NCBI GenBank assembly: GCA_003537645.1
Contig: DPRM01000127.1
Coordinates: forward strand, 8,874 to 48,732
Origin: Prolixibacteraceae bacterium
GTDB lineage: Bacteria; Bacteroidota; Bacteroidia; Bacteroidales; Prolixibacteraceae
Reading direction: 5' to 3'
DNA length: 39,859 bases
Shown piece by piece: positions 14,715 to 22,710 of this stretch. A program made the position numbers and the translations under genes. The notes below the pieces were generated by a model. It ran no database searches. It was not told the DNA's origin and saw nothing but the letters and a program-made list of their open reading frames with translations. The first letter of the stretch is position 1; each line of letters begins with the position of its first letter.

Positions 14715-16820
14715 ATGAAAAAAATCGTTTTATCAGTCCTCGGTCTTGCCCTGTTCGCAACTGCTTGCAACACCGCAAAAGAACCCAAAAGAGACATGAG
14801 TAATCCATTCTTCAGCGAGTACAACACTCCGTTCCAGGTGCCACCTTTCAGCGAAATAAAGCTGGAGCATTTCATGCCAGCCATCGACGCCGGAATTGAA
14901 GAACAGCTTGCTGAAATAAAAGCAATTACCGACAACAAGGAAGAACCATCGTTTGAAAACACCATTCTTGCATTCGACCAATCGGGCGAACTGCTTCGGA
15001 AGGCCAGCATTTTTTCGACTTTGAAATCGGCCAATACCAACGACGAAATGCAGGCGCTTGCCCGCGAAATTACCCCAAAAATGTCGGCTCACCGCGACAA
15101 CATCATGCTTAACAAAGAATTGTTCGCAAGGGTAAAAGCCGTTTACGAGAAACGTAATGAGCTAAATCTGAATGCTGACCAAGTGCGGGTAGTCGAAAAA
15201 TATTATCAGGATTTTGAAAGGAATGGCGCCAACCTGTCGGATGAGCAACAAGCCGAACTTCGCAAGATGAACGACGAACTTTCGATGTTGAGCCTCCAGT
15301 TCGGTGAAAATATGCTGGCCGAAACCAACAAGAATTTCAAATTGGTGGTCGAAAACGAAGCCGATCTGAAAGGGCTTCCCTCCGACGTAATTGCCGCGGC
15401 TGCCGAGCAGGCAAAAAAAGACAGCATGGAAGGAAAATGGATTTTCACCCTGCAAAAACCAAGCTTATTACCTTTCCTTCAATATGCCGAAAACCGCGAA
15501 CTGCGCGAAAAACTGTACAAAGGATATACCAGCCGGGGCAATAACAACAATGCCAACGACAACAAAGAAATTATCGGTAAAATTATCACCCTGCGCGACC
15601 AGCGTGCAAAATTGTTAGGATTCGACAATTTTGCTGCTTATGCTGTGGATATTAACATGGCCAAAACGCCCGAAAACATCAATGATTTCCTTATGAAACT
15701 TTGGACACCGGCACTCGAACGAGCCAAAGCTGAACGCGCTGACATGCAGGCAATGATTGCCAAAGAGGGTGGAAATTTCAAGCTCGAATCGTGGGATTGG
15801 TGGTATTATGCAGAAAAAGTACGCAAAGCAAAATACGATCTGGACGATGCTCAGTTGAAACCTTATTTCAAACTCGAAAATGTGGTTGACGGAATGATTT
15901 ATGTAGCCAGCAAACTATATGGCGTACAGTTCATTAAACGCGATGACATTCCCGTTTATCACGATGAAGCAATCGCTTACGAGGTTCAGGAAGCCGACGG
16001 CAAACACATTGGCGTTTTCTACATGGATTACCACCCGCGCCCCGGAAAAAACGCCGGTGCTTGGTGTACCAGCTACCGCGGACAATCTTATGAAAACGGG
16101 CAACGGATTACCCCGGTAGTTTCAATAGTCTGTAATTTCACTCGCCCCGCCGGTGATGTTCCTGCCCTGTTGAGTTTCGACGAGGTAACCACCTTGTTCC
16201 ACGAAGCCGGGCATGCTTTTCATACATTATTTGCTGACGGTCCATATCGAAGGACTTCCAGAGACGTTGCCCGCGATTTTGTGGAGCTTCCTTCTCAAAT
16301 CATGGAAAACTGGGCCAAAGAACCTGAAGTTCTCCGCGTTTATGCAAAACATTACGAAACCGGCGAAGTAATTCCTGAAGCCTTGATTACCAAACTGACC
16401 AAAAGCGCACAATTCAATCAGGGATTCGAAACTGTTGAATATCTGGCCGCTTCGTTGCTGGATATGGACTGGCACACCCAACCTTTTAACGGCGATGTGG
16501 AAGCTTTCGAAAAGGCTTCAATGGACAAAATCGGGCTGATCGATGAAATTGTGCCACGCTACCGCAGTACCTATTTTTCACACATTTTCTCCGGAGGATA
16601 TTCAGCCGGATATTACGTTTATATCTGGGCCGCAGTTTTGGATGCCGATGCTTTTGACGCGTTTAAACAAAGCGGCGATTTATTCAATCCTGAATATGCA
16701 GCAAAATTCCGCACTTTGCTAACCAAATGCGGAACCGATGATGGAATGGTTATTTACAAAAACTTCCGCGGGCAGGAACCGTCTATTGAGCCATTGCTGA
16801 AAAATCGTGGATTAAAATAA
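14715..16820 (+). CDS. M3-family metallopeptidase (Dcp-like peptidyl-dipeptidase), lipoprotein
   Basis: A 701-aa lipoprotein (MKKIVLSVLGLALFATAC, lipidation at Cys18) of peptidase family M3, close to oligopeptidase A/peptidyl-dipeptidase Dcp. The zinc motif HEAGH is at residues 496-500 (LFHEAGHAFH), followed by the family's third-ligand region FVELPSQIMENWAKEPEVL. The N-terminal NPFFSEYNTPFQVPPFSEIKLEHFMPAIDAGI is typical of Bacteroidota Dcp. It should trim peptides in the periplasm or at the surface. A near-identical gene follows 134 bp downstream, so the pair is a tandem duplication that retains both active sites. Confidence 0.92.
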   Translation: MKKIVLSVLGLALFATACNTAKEPKRDMSNPFFSEYNTPFQVPPFSEIKLEHFMPAIDAGIEEQLAEIKAITDNKEEPSFENTILAFDQSGELLRKASIFSTLKSANTNDEMQALAREITPKMSAHRDNIMLNKELFARVKAVYEKRNELNLNADQVRVVEKYYQDFERNGANLSDEQQAELRKMNDELSMLSLQFGENMLAETNKNFKLVVENEADLKGLPSDVIAAAAEQAKKDSMEGKWIFTLQKPSLLPFLQYAENRELREKLYKGYTSRGNNNNANDNKEIIGKIITLRDQRAKLLGFDNFAAYAVDINMAKTPENINDFLMKLWTPALERAKAERADMQAMIAKEGGNFKLESWDWWYYAEKVRKAKYDLDDAQLKPYFKLENVVDGMIYVASKLYGVQFIKRDDIPVYHDEAIAYEVQEADGKHIGVFYMDYHPRPGKNAGAWCTSYRGQSYENGQRITPVVSIVCNFTRPAGDVPALLSFDEVTTLFHEAGHAFHTLFADGPYRRTSRDVARDFVELPSQIMENWAKEPEVLRVYAKHYETGEVIPEALITKLTKSAQFNQGFETVEYLAASLLDMDWHTQPFNGDVEAFEKASMDKIGLIDEIVPRYRSTYFSHIFSGGYSAGYYVYIWAAVLDADAFDAFKQSGDLFNPEYAAKFRTLLTKCGTDDGMVIYKNFRGQEPSIEPLLKNRGLK

Positions 16821-16828
16821 ATTTCATT

Positions 16829-16911
16829 ACTCACCCCAAACCCGAGAACTCGGGCTTCCTCCTCTCTTTTAAAAGAGAGGGGAAGAGCATCGAAGATGCG
16901 ACGGGGTGAGT
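16829..16911. repeat. Four-stem palindromic intergenic repeat
   Basis: Outer arms ACTCACCCC (16829-16837) and GGGGTGAGT (16903-16911) are exact complements. Within them lie three more perfect stems: CCCGAG/CTCGGG (16841-16854), a 20-bp palindrome centred on TTTTAAAA (16861-16880), and GCATC/GATGC (16887-16899). The RNA or single-stranded DNA would fold as a multi-branched star. It lies between the two duplicated M3 genes. Confidence 0.8.
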
Positions 16912-16954
16912 CAAACAGAAAACATACAAATAATTACTAATTAAAATAATTCAA

Positions 16955-19063
16955 ATGCTCAAATCAGGAATTTCAATTGTTGCCATAGCACTAATTTTCA
17001 GTGCCTGCAACACATCAAAAGCACCACAAAAAGACATGAGTAATCCATTCTTCAGCGAGTACAAAACACCTCATCAGGTTCCGCCTTTTAACGAAATAAA
17101 GATGGAACATTACCTGCCAGCCATCGAAGAGGGAATTTCGGAACAGGTAGCTGAAATTAAAACGATCACCGACAACAAGGAAGAAGCCAATTTCGACAAT
17201 ACGATTCTTGCTTTCGACCTGTCAGGCGATTTGCTCAAAAGAGCATCTTACGTATTCTTCAACCAGAATTCGGCCAATACCAACGACGAAATGCAGGCTT
17301 TGGCGCGCGAAATCACCCCAAAACTTACCACTCACAGCAACAACATCATGCTGAACAAAGAGTTATTTGCAAAGGTGAAAGCTGTTTACGAAAAACGCAA
17401 TGAGCTGAATCTGGATGCTGAACAATTGCGCGTAGTTGAAAAATACTATCAGGATTTTGAACGCAATGGCGCCAATCTTTCAGACGAAAAACAGGCTGAA
17501 CTGCGCAAACTGAACGATGAACTTTCGATGCTGGAACTGAAATTCGGTGAAAATACGCTGGCCGAAACCAATAAGAATTTCAAGATGGTGATCGATAACG
17601 AAGCCGACCTGAAAGGTTTACCTGCCGATGTGATTGCCGCCGCTGCCGAACTTGCCAAGAATGACAGTCTGGAAGGAAAATGGATTTTCACGCTGCAAAA
17701 ACCAAGCATGATCCCATTCCTTCAATATGCCGAAAACCGCGAACTGCGCGAGAAACTGTATAAAGGCTACACCAACCGGGGCAATAACAACAACGAATTC
17801 GACAACAAACAGGTGATCGAAAAAATCGTAAAACTGCGCGACCAACGCGCCAAATTGCTCGGTTTTGCCAATCATGCCGCCTACACAGTTGATGTTAACA
17901 TGGCAAAAACGCCTGAAACCATCAATGAATTCCTGATGAAACTTTGGACTCCAGCCCTCGAAAGAGCCAAAACGGAACGCGCCGACATGCAGGCCATGAT
18001 CAACAAAGAAGGCGGAAAGTTTGAACTGGAAATGTGGGACTGGTGGTATTATGCCGAAAAAGTTCGCAAAGCAAAATACGATTTGGACGAGGCCCAGTTG
18101 AAACCCTATTTCAAACTCGAAAATGTGGTTGACGGAATGTTTTATGTGGCCACCAAGCTTTATGGTGTGCAATTCATAAAACGTACCGACATTCCGGTTT
18201 ACAACGAAGAAGCCATTGCGTATGAAGTTCAGGAAGCCGATGGCAAACACATTGGCGTGTTCTACATGGACTTCCACCCGCGCCCCGGAAAAAGCAACGG
18301 AGCATGGCAAACCGGATATCGCGACCAATCGTACATTAACGGACAAATGATTACACCCGTAGTTTCCATCGTTTGTAATTTCACCCGTCCATCGGGCGAT
18401 GTTCCAGCATTGTTGAGTTTCGACGAAGTAACCACTTTGTTCCACGAAGCCGGACACGCTTTCCACGCGTTGTTCACCCACGGAACTTACCGCCGCACCG
18501 CCGGAGTGGTTGCCCGCGACTTTGTTGAACTTCCGTCGCAAATCATGGAAAACTGGGCCAAAGAGCCTGAAGTTCTCCGCGCTTATGCCAAACATTACCA
18601 AACCGGCGAAGTAATTCCTGAAGCATTGATTGCCAAGCTGGTTAAAAGTGCCCAGTTTAATCAGGGATTCGAAACCGTTGAATACCTTGCTGCTTCGTTG
18701 CTCGACATGGACTGGCACACCAAAACCTTTGAAAGCGATGTGGAAGCATTCGAAAAAGCGTCGATGGACAACATTGGCCTGATCGACGAAATTGTGCCAC
18801 GCTACCGCAGCACCTATTTTTCGCACATTTTCTCCGGAGGCTATTCGGCCGGATACTACGTTTACATCTGGGCAGCGGTTTTGGATGCCGATGCGTTTGA
18901 TGCTTTCGAACAAAGCGGCGACCTTTTCAATCCTGAATACGCAGCTAAATTCCGGACGCTATTGAGCAAATGCGGATCGGACGAAGGAATGGCCATTTAC
19001 AAAAACTTCCGTGGACAGGAACCTTCGATTGAACCATTGCTGAAACGCCGTGGACTGAAATAG
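16955..19063 (+). CDS. M3-family metallopeptidase (Dcp-like), lipoprotein; paralogue of the preceding gene
   Basis: A 702-aa lipoprotein (MLKSGISIVAIALIFSAC, Cys18) that aligns end to end with the preceding gene; most residues are identical after the signal peptide. HEAGH is at 497-501 and FVELPSQIMENWAKEPEVL follows, so the zinc site is intact. Differences concentrate in the signal peptide, a few surface positions (for example NQNSANTNDEMQ against STLKSANTNDEMQ) and the segment just after the zinc helix (HALFTHGTYRRTAGV against HTLFADGPYRRTSRD), which could tune specificity. It is followed by a good terminator, so the two genes may form one unit. Confidence 0.92.
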   Translation: MLKSGISIVAIALIFSACNTSKAPQKDMSNPFFSEYKTPHQVPPFNEIKMEHYLPAIEEGISEQVAEIKTITDNKEEANFDNTILAFDLSGDLLKRASYVFFNQNSANTNDEMQALAREITPKLTTHSNNIMLNKELFAKVKAVYEKRNELNLDAEQLRVVEKYYQDFERNGANLSDEKQAELRKLNDELSMLELKFGENTLAETNKNFKMVIDNEADLKGLPADVIAAAAELAKNDSLEGKWIFTLQKPSMIPFLQYAENRELREKLYKGYTNRGNNNNEFDNKQVIEKIVKLRDQRAKLLGFANHAAYTVDVNMAKTPETINEFLMKLWTPALERAKTERADMQAMINKEGGKFELEMWDWWYYAEKVRKAKYDLDEAQLKPYFKLENVVDGMFYVATKLYGVQFIKRTDIPVYNEEAIAYEVQEADGKHIGVFYMDFHPRPGKSNGAWQTGYRDQSYINGQMITPVVSIVCNFTRPSGDVPALLSFDEVTTLFHEAGHAFHALFTHGTYRRTAGVVARDFVELPSQIMENWAKEPEVLRAYAKHYQTGEVIPEALIAKLVKSAQFNQGFETVEYLAASLLDMDWHTKTFESDVEAFEKASMDNIGLIDEIVPRYRSTYFSHIFSGGYSAGYYVYIWAAVLDADAFDAFEQSGDLFNPEYAAKFRTLLSKCGSDEGMAIYKNFRGQEPSIEPLLKRRGLK

Positions 19064-19084
19064 AAGAAGTTGTTTTTCCACACA

Positions 19085-19127
19085 AAAAAGACTCGTTTCG
19101 CGAATGCGGAGCGGGTCTTTTTGTTTT
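19085..19127 (+). terminator. Rho-independent terminator after the M3 peptidase pair
   Basis: AAAAAGACTCG (19085-19095) pairs with CGGGTCTTTTT (19112-19122) with one G-U, and a T tract continues the right arm. It starts 22 bp after the peptidase stop codon. Confidence 0.8.
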
Positions 19128-19230
19128 CAGAAATTCATATCAATAATTAAAAAAAATCATCGTAACTTAGTGTACAATTAAATAAAGACAAAATACTCTT
19201 TTTATACAATTTACATTAAATCATTATTCT

Positions 19231-19764
19231 ATGGCTGATTTTACAAGTGCTTTTCAGTTGATGATCGCCCATGAAGGTGGTTACGTCAACGACCCGGACG
19301 ATCCGGGGGGTGAAACCTATAAGGGTGTTGCCCGCAAAATTCACAGCAAATGGAATGGCTGGACGACAGTTGATATGCTGAAGCGTCAAACCGGGTTTCC
19401 GGCTAACCTCGACAAAGATGCCGAACTTCAGGAAGCTATTGCAGATTTTTACCGGGTAACTTTCTGGGATAAAATGAAAGGAGACGATATTACTGATCAG
19501 GCCGTTGCCAACTCCATTTTCGACTTTGGAGTAAATGCCGGAATGGGCACCAGCGCCTCTTTGGCTCAAATGGTGATCGGGGCAAAAACCGATGGTGTCA
19601 TCGGGCCAAAATCCATCACCGAGCTCAATGCTTTCAATGCCGAGCATTTTCTGGCTGCTTTTACGATTGCCAAAATTGCCCGCTACGTAAGCATCGTAAA
19701 AAAACGATCTGCCAGCCGTAAATATTTCTACGGATGGGTATTGCGCGCCCTTGGCGAAAATTAA
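19231..19764 (+). CDS. GH108 muramidase (endolysin/TtsA-like)
   Basis: A 177-aa protein of glycoside hydrolase family 108. The N-terminal catalytic signature AHEGGYVNDPDDPGGETYKGV includes Glu15, the expected general acid. The C-terminal half (MVIGAKTDGVIGPKSITELNAF) is the peptidoglycan-binding PG_binding_3-type segment. It would cut the glycan strands of peptidoglycan. There is no signal peptide, so release needs a holin or another route, and a holin-like gene follows 119 bp downstream. GH108 enzymes act as phage endolysins or, as in Salmonella TtsA, in toxin secretion. No capsid, tail or integrase gene lies nearby. Confidence 0.88.
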   Translation: MADFTSAFQLMIAHEGGYVNDPDDPGGETYKGVARKIHSKWNGWTTVDMLKRQTGFPANLDKDAELQEAIADFYRVTFWDKMKGDDITDQAVANSIFDFGVNAGMGTSASLAQMVIGAKTDGVIGPKSITELNAFNAEHFLAAFTIAKIARYVSIVKKRSASRKYFYGWVLRALGEN

Positions 19765-19791
19765 CTATTGAACGATTTACTATTTACAAAC

Positions 19792-19836
19792 AACTCTGGC
19801 AAAGTTTTGTACGATGTAGAAAACTTTGCCAGAGTT
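19792..19836. repeat. Perfect 17-bp hairpin between endolysin and holin genes
   Basis: AACTCTGGCAAAGTTTT (19792-19808) and AAAACTTTGCCAGAGTT (19820-19836) are exact complements with an 11-nt loop. The core TTTGCCA/TGGCAAA is shared with the element at 3867-3947. No T tract follows. It is bounded by GATTTAC (19784-19790) and GTAAATC (19854-19860), which could extend the fold. Confidence 0.75.
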
Positions 19837-19850
19837 CAACAAAATAGTCA

Positions 19851-19880
19851 ATCGTAAATCTAAATATCGTAAATCTAAAT
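19851..19880. repeat. Tandem 15-bp direct repeat ahead of the holin gene
   Basis: ATCGTAAATCTAAAT occurs twice head to tail (19851-19865 and 19866-19880) and a third unit begins 'atc' just before the ATG at 19884. It lies where the ribosome would land, so change in copy number could alter expression of the holin-like gene. Confidence 0.6.
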
Positions 19881-19883
19881 ATC

Positions 19884-20372
19884 ATGAGTTTTCTAAAAGA
19901 TCTTTTTTCAGGAGGAGCCAATACGCTTGTCGATTCGGTAGGCAAAGTGCTCGACAATGTTATTACGACCAAAGAGGAAAAATTACAGCTCGAAAACGAA
20001 ATCCGGAAATCGGAGATGCAGTTTCAGCTCGACATGAAAAAACTTTCCAACGAAGAGCAACAAATGATGCTTGGAGATATCAGCAGCGCCCGTCAGCGCG
20101 AAGTTCAGGTGCAAACCAGCGAACATGCCAGCAGACTGGCAAAAAATGTTTCTCCAATTCTTGCCTTCGGAACCACTCTTCTTACAATGTTATTTTTCTA
20201 TATACTTGTTTTTAAACCACATAGCATTTCAGCCGACAGCAAAGAGATTGTACTTTACATTCTCGGTGTTTTAAGTGCTATTCTGACACAAGTTTATAGC
20301 TACTATTTCGGATCATCGGCAGGAAGCGCCGACAAAGCGCGCCAGATTGCTGGTATGAAAGAAAAAACATAA
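19884..20372 (+). CDS. Holin-like membrane protein (3TM holin type)
   Basis: A 162-aa protein with an N-terminal amphipathic segment (FLKDLFSGGANTLVDSVGKVLDNVITTKEEK), a charged, coiled-coil-like middle (residues about 35-75), and two clear hydrophobic segments near 90-110 (ILAFGTTLLTMLFFYILVF) and 115-145 (IVLYILGVLSAILTQVYSYYFG). The first amphipathic helix could serve as a third. This organisation, and its place next to a GH108 muramidase, match the phage/GTA three-TM holin group. It would form the inner-membrane pore that lets the muramidase reach the wall. A terminator follows. Confidence 0.75.
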   Translation: MSFLKDLFSGGANTLVDSVGKVLDNVITTKEEKLQLENEIRKSEMQFQLDMKKLSNEEQQMMLGDISSARQREVQVQTSEHASRLAKNVSPILAFGTTLLTMLFFYILVFKPHSISADSKEIVLYILGVLSAILTQVYSYYFGSSAGSADKARQIAGMKEKT

Positions 20373-20392
20373 GCTAACCCAATTATTACCTG

Positions 20393-20424
20393 GCCCGTTT
20401 CTGATTTCAGGAACGGGCTTTTTT
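20393..20424 (+). terminator. Rho-independent terminator after the holin-like gene
   Basis: GCCCGTTTCTG (20393-20403) pairs with CAGGAACGGGC (20408-20418), one G-U, with a four-base loop and six T residues after it. Confidence 0.88.
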
Positions 20425-20463
20425 CATGTCTCAGACACGAAAAAATAATTGGCAATTCCAGTG

Positions 20464-20494
20464 TTTGAATCCAATTTCTAATTCTCTATTTTAG
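20464..20494 (+). promoter_or_regulatory. Candidate promoter of the sigma factor gene
   Basis: TTTG (20464-20467) and TATTTTAG (20487-20494) are separated by 19 bp, fitting the Bacteroidota TTTG-N19-21-TAnnTTTG layout with one mismatch in the -7 box. It lies 29 bp before the sigma start codon. Confidence 0.45.
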
Positions 20495-20523
20495 CCCGCT
20501 GAATAAAAACATCTTCAACGATT

Positions 20524-21108
20524 ATGGTTCAGTTTGAAAACAAAGGTCTGATAATCACAAACAGGAAACCTGAATTGTTTGATGATCTTTTCAGACAATA
20601 TTCAAAACCTTTGTTTTATTATGCAGCCAAATTTGTTGACGAAGAAATCGCCCGGGATATTGTTCAGGATGTGTTCGTAAAACTTTGGGCCGATCAGTCC
20701 ATCATCGTAAAACAATCGCTCAATGCCCTTTTGTTTACCATGATCCGGAACAGTTGTCTTCAGCAACTTGAAAAACAAAAAGTCAGGAATAAATACTTCG
20801 AATCTGCCAAATTAAAACTTCAGGAAGAAGAACTCCGGTTTTACATGGAAGAAAAAACAAGTCTTCTGGAACAGGAACTTGAAAATAAATTGAACGAAGT
20901 TTTAAATAATTTACCCGATCGATGCCGGCAAGTTTTCGCCATGAGCCGCTTTGATAACAAGAAAAACAAGGAAATTGCCGAAGAACTTGACATTTCGGTA
21001 AAAGCGGTTGAAAAGCAAATTACAAAAGCTTTGGCTACCATCCGTACCGAAATGAAAGATTACCTGCCCCTGCTGGTGTTTTTATCCGGGCATTTGTTCA
21101 AAAATTAA
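20524..21108 (+). CDS. ECF RNA polymerase sigma-70 factor (PUL regulator)
   Basis: A 194-aa sigma factor with only regions 2 and 4. Region 2 spans FDDLFRQYSKPLFYYAAKFV and ARDIVQDVFVKLWAD. Region 4 spans LNNLPDRCRQVFAMSRFDNKKNKEIAEELDISVKAVEKQITKAL, a clear helix-turn-helix for the -35 element. It belongs to the Bacteroidota ECF group paired with FecR anti-sigma factors and SusC/SusD loci. A FecR gene follows 259 bp downstream on the same strand. It is expected to activate the SusC gene and the genes after it once released by the FecR protein. Confidence 0.93.
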   Translation: MVQFENKGLIITNRKPELFDDLFRQYSKPLFYYAAKFVDEEIARDIVQDVFVKLWADQSIIVKQSLNALLFTMIRNSCLQQLEKQKVRNKYFESAKLKLQEEELRFYMEEKTSLLEQELENKLNEVLNNLPDRCRQVFAMSRFDNKKNKEIAEELDISVKAVEKQITKALATIRTEMKDYLPLLVFLSGHLFKN

Positions 21109-21367
21109 AAGAATGGCCCCCTTCTAATTCCCCCAAAGGGGGAAAGTTTGGGTACTGCTTTAATTTTATTCATAGGTGCCGAGATTGCCAATCTCCGTTT
21201 TCTTAAAAAACTCGATTAAAATTCTCCGCACCCATTTCTTCCCTCCACATCTTCTCATTTTATATAAATCCGTGTTCATTCTTGTAATTTGTGGTTTAAA
21301 ATTTCTTTCATCCGGAGGTAGGGTTTTTTCTTTGTTTCCGATCATAGAGTAGTAAAAGCAAAAAATC
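21109..21367. other. Repeat-rich spacer between sigma and FecR genes
   Basis: No gene is seen. The spacer holds a perfect hairpin TTCCCCCAAAGGGGGAA (21128-21144), a palindrome GAGATTGCCAATCTC (21181-21195), and AT-rich text of the kind scattered through Bacteroidota intergenic DNA. Sigma and FecR genes are often closer, so repeat insertions seem to have lengthened this gap. Confidence 0.5.
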
Positions 21368-22342
21368 ATGTCCGAAATCGAATCAATTATCCAAAAATAT
21401 CTCCAGGGAAAAACTTCAGAAGAAGAAAACCAACAACTGCACCAGTGGATGCAGCAATCGCCTGAAAACAAGAAACGGTTGTTTGCCGAAAAAGACATCT
21501 GGGACAGCTACAGTTTTCATTCGAACCTAAAAAAATACGAAGTTACTCCTGAACTGGAATTGCTAAAAAAACGCATCGAACCAAAACAGGCAACAATCAG
21601 TTTAAGAAAGATTCTCCGGATTGCAGCCATCCTGATAGTTACGTTTGGACTGGGTTGGGCAAGCCGCTTTGCTTCGTTTAGCCCCGAAACCGCAGAAGTT
21701 ATCATGCAGGAAATTTTCGTACCAAAAGGCCAGGTGAATCAGGTTTTTCTGGCCGATGGAACCCGCATCTGGATCAATTCGGAAACAAAATTAATTACAC
21801 CTTCTGTTTTTTCAACGAATGAACGGGTTGTGAAATTGAATGGCGAAGCATTTTTCGAGGTTGCAAAAGATGCGAAACGCCCATTCCGCGTGGAAGTGCA
21901 CGGCCAGCAAATTGAGGTACTGGGAACTTCATTCAATGTGAGAGCTTACGAAAACTCGAACGTAATTGAAACCACGCTTGCAACCGGTCAAATCCAACTG
22001 AAGATAGGCGGTCAAACCACTCTGCTGGAACCGGGCGAGCAAAGTCTTTTCAATAAAACTGAAAAGCAACTCGCTATCAGCAAAGTTAATCCTGAAACCT
22101 TCAGTTCTTGGAAGGATGGCCGCTATGAATTCCATAACGAAGATTTGCTGGAGGTATTTAAAGTCGTTGAGCGCTGGTATGATGTTGAAATCACAGCCGA
22201 TGAAGACTATTTCAGAGGAATGCACTTCTCGGGTGTAATAAAACGGAACAAAGATGCGAACCATTTTCTCGAACTGCTGAACCTGACCGTGCCTGTCCGC
22301 TACGAAATAAAGGCCGAAAAAATAAAGATATCGAAGAAGTAG
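21368..22342 (+). CDS. FecR-family anti-sigma factor
   Basis: A 324-aa single-pass inner-membrane protein. Residues 1-75 form the cytoplasmic sigma-binding part (IIQKYLQGKTSEEENQQLHQWMQQSPENKK). A TM helix is near 81-98 (ILRIAAILIVTFGLGWAS). The periplasmic FecR domain spans about 108-205 (VPKGQVNQVFLADGTRIWINSETKL, VKLNGEAFFEVAKDAKRPFRVEV, VLGTSFNVRAY), and a C-terminal DUF4974-type domain (LEVFKVVERWYDVEI, FSGVIKRNKDANHFLELLNLT) contacts the STN domain of the transporter. It holds the sigma factor until glycan transport through SusC is sensed. Confidence 0.93.
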   Translation: MSEIESIIQKYLQGKTSEEENQQLHQWMQQSPENKKRLFAEKDIWDSYSFHSNLKKYEVTPELELLKKRIEPKQATISLRKILRIAAILIVTFGLGWASRFASFSPETAEVIMQEIFVPKGQVNQVFLADGTRIWINSETKLITPSVFSTNERVVKLNGEAFFEVAKDAKRPFRVEVHGQQIEVLGTSFNVRAYENSNVIETTLATGQIQLKIGGQTTLLEPGEQSLFNKTEKQLAISKVNPETFSSWKDGRYEFHNEDLLEVFKVVERWYDVEITADEDYFRGMHFSGVIKRNKDANHFLELLNLTVPVRYEIKAEKIKISKK

Positions 22343-22618
22343 AAAAAGGCATAGGCCTAGGAAAAGGCAAAAGTGGTCAGTCGCAGTGTTCAGAAATAAA
22401 AGCAGGATTTAAAGGCAACAGCGTTGCGAAATATTTGTAGAAAAGAAACATCAAGGTTTTTTACCGTCCGCGAAATGAAGTAGAACAGAGCGTTTCCGAT
22501 TATTCGGATGGAATAGAAACAGAGAAGAAAACTGAAAGGAAAAAAAGAAAAAATATCCAATATCGAATTTTCAATAACTAATATCCAATAATATAAAAAA
22601 GGAGGTAAAACAAAAAGA
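22343..22618. other. Repeat-rich leader upstream of the susC transcription unit
   Basis: Beyond the leader ORF at its 3' border, no gene is seen. It contains the 16-mer AGTGGTCAGTCGCAGT (22372-22387, also at 8351), the motif cgaaatatttgtag (22427-22440, also the end of the palindrome at 471-561), and an aatatccaat cluster (22551-22590, also at 9321). The promoter for the ECF sigma factor should lie here, but I cannot identify it. Confidence 0.45.
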
Positions 22619-22684
22619 ATGAAAAAACAAAAACGGAGAATGTACCACCATTCCCCGTTCCGTTGTAGAGTCTTAATAAATTAA
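22619..22684 (+). CDS. Possible leader peptide ahead of susC
   Basis: A 21-codon ORF (MKKQKRRMYHHSPFRCRVLIN) ends 26 bp before the SusC start. It is preceded by a strong Shine-Dalgarno-like GGAGG (22601-22605), rare in this phylum. Within it, ACGGAGAATG (22633-22642) and CATTCCCCGT (22649-22658) form a 10-bp stem with one mismatch around a six-base loop. The ORF is very basic and has paired histidines. It may be translated as a leader, or the hairpin may be the functional part. I do not recognise a named family. Confidence 0.4.
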   Translation: MKKQKRRMYHHSPFRCRVLIN

Positions 22685-22710
22685 AACTTCAATTAAAGCA
22701 AAACAAATCT

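Noticed and set aside
17618..18913. Long open frame (431 codons) on the minus strand inside the second M3 peptidase gene
   Set aside because: It is antisense to a clear, conserved gene and its translation has no recognisable domain. Codon bias of the sense gene explains the lack of stops.
19231..20372. A prophage
   Set aside because: Only the lysis-type pair is present. No integrase, terminase, portal, capsid or tail genes and no attachment repeats are seen nearby.
21166..21498. Minus-strand frame across the sigma-FecR spacer
   Set aside because: It overlaps the FecR start and its translation is made of repetitive intergenic text typical of Bacteroidota spacers.
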